A DNA stretch of 64,000 nt from an uncultured Planctomycetaceae bacterium (GTDB lineage Bacteria > Planctomycetota > Planctomycetia > Pirellulales > Thermoguttaceae). This document shows, piece after piece, positions 62,685-64,000 of this stretch; within the stretch, counting starts at the first letter, position 1; every line of letters starts with the position of its first letter. The notes under the pieces were generated by a model. That model worked only from the letters and a program-made list of their open reading frames with translations, had not been told where the DNA came from and ran no database searches. A program made the position numbers and the translations under genes. The stretch is taken from NCBI GenBank assembly GCA_946408825.1, contig CAMJTU010000012.1, forward strand, positions 1 to 64,000, written 5' to 3'.

Positions 62685-64000
62685 ATGTACTATAACCTCG
62701 CAAAAACCGCAGAACTCTTAGGACTCAATACGGGCGACGTGAACCGCCTTCGCGAACAGGGTAAGCTTCGCGCGTTTAAGGACGGCCCCGACTGGAAATT
62801 CCGCAAAGAGGAAGTCGAGCAGTATCTCACGAAGATGATTAAAGAACGTTCCGCGCAAAACAGCGACGACGGGCTGCTCGCGTCCGAAGACGACGACGAT
62901 AAAACGGCGTTTGCCGTCGATTCCTCCGCGTTTGACGCGATGTTCGACCAGGCAGGCGACGATCTCCAGGTTTCCGCGAACAACGACGACTTGGTCGTAA
63001 ACGACGATAACGACGATCTTCAACTTGCGCCGGCGGACGACGACGATTTCAAAATTGTCGACGACGACGACGAACTTAAGCTTGCTCCTGAGGAAGCGCC
63101 GGAAGACGCGCTCGTTAAGGAAGGCGACTCGCCTCTTACGAGCGAAGATTCCGCGCTTGCCGAGGATCTCGCGGCGGTCGATCTCACCAGCGCCTCCGGC
63201 TCGGGATCCGGCGACGGCCTCACGCTCGGCAGCGACAGCGGTCTTTCTCTGCTCGACGACGTCGGCGGTTCAAACATCGACCTTGCGGGCGACGGCGACG
63301 ACCTGATTCTCGGCGGAAGCTCAGGGTCCGGCTCCGGCGACGGAATGAGCCTTGGCAGCGACAGCGGACTTTCTCTTATGGACGACGCGGAAGGCGGGTT
63401 TGAGCTCGATGCGGCCGTTTCCGAACAGGGCGGTCTTGACCTTGCGCCTCAAAAGGACGACGAAGACGACAGCGTTTTCGCGCTCGCCGGTGAAAACGAC
63501 GCTTCCGGACCTCAAATTCTTAACCTCGATCAAAACGCCGATTCCGAAGCGCCGACCGAACTCGCCGCCGAAGAAAGCGTCTTTGAACTTTCCTCGCAGA
63601 CGACAGACGCGCCGCAGAGTTCCGAATCGATGAGTTCCTCCGTATTCATGACGGAAGACGCTCCGTCGGAAACGGCGAACCCCTTCCTTACCGACGACTC
63701 GTCCGAAGGCGAAAGCGATATTTTCGCGCTTGCCGGCGAGCCGGACGCGCCCGCGACCTCCGGCGTCGACGACAGCGCGTCGAATTCGATCGACGTTCTG
63801 GACGACGCTTCAACCGAAACGGTTGAAAATCCGTTCATGAGCGACGAATCGACCGATTCGCCCTTCGGCGATTCTACGAGCGACATGGCCTTCACGCCCA
63901 GTTCCGACTCGTCTCCCTTCGGCGGCGACGCGGGCGGCGATTTCGGAAGTTCCAGCGACTTCGGCGACGCCAGCGGCTTCAGCGACTCGTCCGATTTCGG
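62685..64000 (+). CDS. Helix-turn-helix protein with long acidic repeat tail (partial)
   Basis: An open frame from ATG 62685 to the window edge (438 codons, no stop), so it is truncated by the window. Residues 1-50 are a MerR/excisionase-type helix-turn-helix: YNLAKTAELLGLNTGDVNRLREQGKLRAF with a WKFRKEEVEQYL tail. Everything after about 60 is acidic low complexity rich in D, S, G and L, with repeats such as LTLGSDSGLSLLDD and MSLGSDSGLSLMDD, and recurring VFALAGE-like and NPF(L/M) units. A DNA-binding head joined to a long disordered tail suggests a scaffold or regulator. CAGGAAC precedes the start. Confidence 0.8.
   Translation, partial: MYYNLAKTAELLGLNTGDVNRLREQGKLRAFKDGPDWKFRKEEVEQYLTKMIKERSAQNSDDGLLASEDDDDKTAFAVDSSAFDAMFDQAGDDLQVSANNDDLVVNDDNDDLQLAPADDDDFKIVDDDDELKLAPEEAPEDALVKEGDSPLTSEDSALAEDLAAVDLTSASGSGSGDGLTLGSDSGLSLLDDVGGSNIDLAGDGDDLILGGSSGSGSGDGMSLGSDSGLSLMDDAEGGFELDAAVSEQGGLDLAPQKDDEDDSVFALAGENDASGPQILNLDQNADSEAPTELAAEESVFELSSQTTDAPQSSESMSSSVFMTEDAPSETANPFLTDDSSEGESDIFALAGEPDAPATSGVDDSASNSIDVLDDASTETVENPFMSDESTDSPFGDSTSDMAFTPSSDSSPFGGDAGGDFGSSSDFGDASGFSDSSDF

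Noticed and set aside
1..64000. tRNA, rRNA or CRISPR loci
   Set aside because: I scanned for T-loop/CCA-like patterns, rRNA stretches and spaced repeats by eye and found none; a covariance-model search would be needed to exclude tRNAs fully.

Overview
The window looks like chromosomal DNA of a planctomycete, probably an anaerobic, host- or sediment-associated member of the Pirellulales/Thermoguttaceae type. The grounds are Tat-exported Gfo/Idh/MocA oxidoreductases beside a DoxX-like membrane protein, SUMF1-fold proteins in tandem, paired clpP genes, an ADP-forming acetyl-CoA synthetase, a NamZ-beta-lactamase fusion, and a helix-turn-helix protein with a very long acidic, Ser/Gly-rich tail. 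This placement is inference from gene content; no rRNA or tRNA gene was found. DNA is moderately GC rich and unusually full of GACG/CGTC words, so antisense and off-frame open frames are long and mostly meaningless.

Layout. 0-1.1 kb: PD-(D/E)XK nuclease-type transposase with a 12-bp repeat and a duplicated 3' end. 1.4-7.3 kb: SelA-like protein without the PLP lysine, an exported protein, a beta-ketoacyl synthase-like protein without its Cys, a lipoprotein with a DUF11-like domain. 7.6-14.5 kb: rimO, secreted trypsin-like protease with a structured leader, clan GH-D glycosidase, HGSNAT-like membrane acyltransferase. 14.6-18.9 kb: two flavin-reductase-like paralogues bracketing a Phd/VapC module and two SUMF1-fold proteins. 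19.0-27.0 kb: NamZ-beta-lactamase fusion, two Gfo/Idh/MocA oxidoreductases and a DoxX-like protein. 27.6-33.7 kb: UPF0210 protein, membrane acyltransferase, and a minus-strand set ahcY-DUF1015-hisH. 34.1-39.2 kb: accessory stretch with orphan exported proteins, a broken IS5-type transposase, and a divergent HxlR/NTF2-like pair. 39.3-50.5 kb: dnaB, OleD-like reductase, ADP-forming acetyl-CoA synthetase, clpP pair, acidic lipoprotein and RND/MMPL exporter. 50.9-54.6 kb: HAD hydrolase, nrdR, MurB-like protein, argJ. 54.8-59.0 kb: Rrf2 regulator divergent from cysK-nadA-metY. 59.5-64.0 kb: glgP, a small membrane protein, and an HTH protein running off the window.

How it fits together. Sulfur amino-acid metabolism is the clearest theme: cysK, metY and ahcY cover cysteine/homocysteine formation and SAH breakdown, and an Fe-S-type Rrf2 regulator faces cysK across a promoter that carries two nested dyads. 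Fermentative energy metabolism is suggested by ADP-forming acetyl-CoA synthetase and glycogen phosphorylase. Cell-envelope and glycan work is spread through the window (NamZ fusion, GH-D enzyme, two membrane acyltransferases, MMPL exporter).

A recurring oddity is catalytic decay in recognisable enzyme folds: SelA-like K->Q, ketosynthase C->E plus H->A, MurB-like S->R, PIN D->G, SUMF1-fold proteins without the catalytic cysteines. The most testable regulatory signals are the nested dyad before cysK, the operator over the toxin-antitoxin promoter, and the competing stems in the protease leader. I did not find a convincing new multi-gene defence or secretion system.
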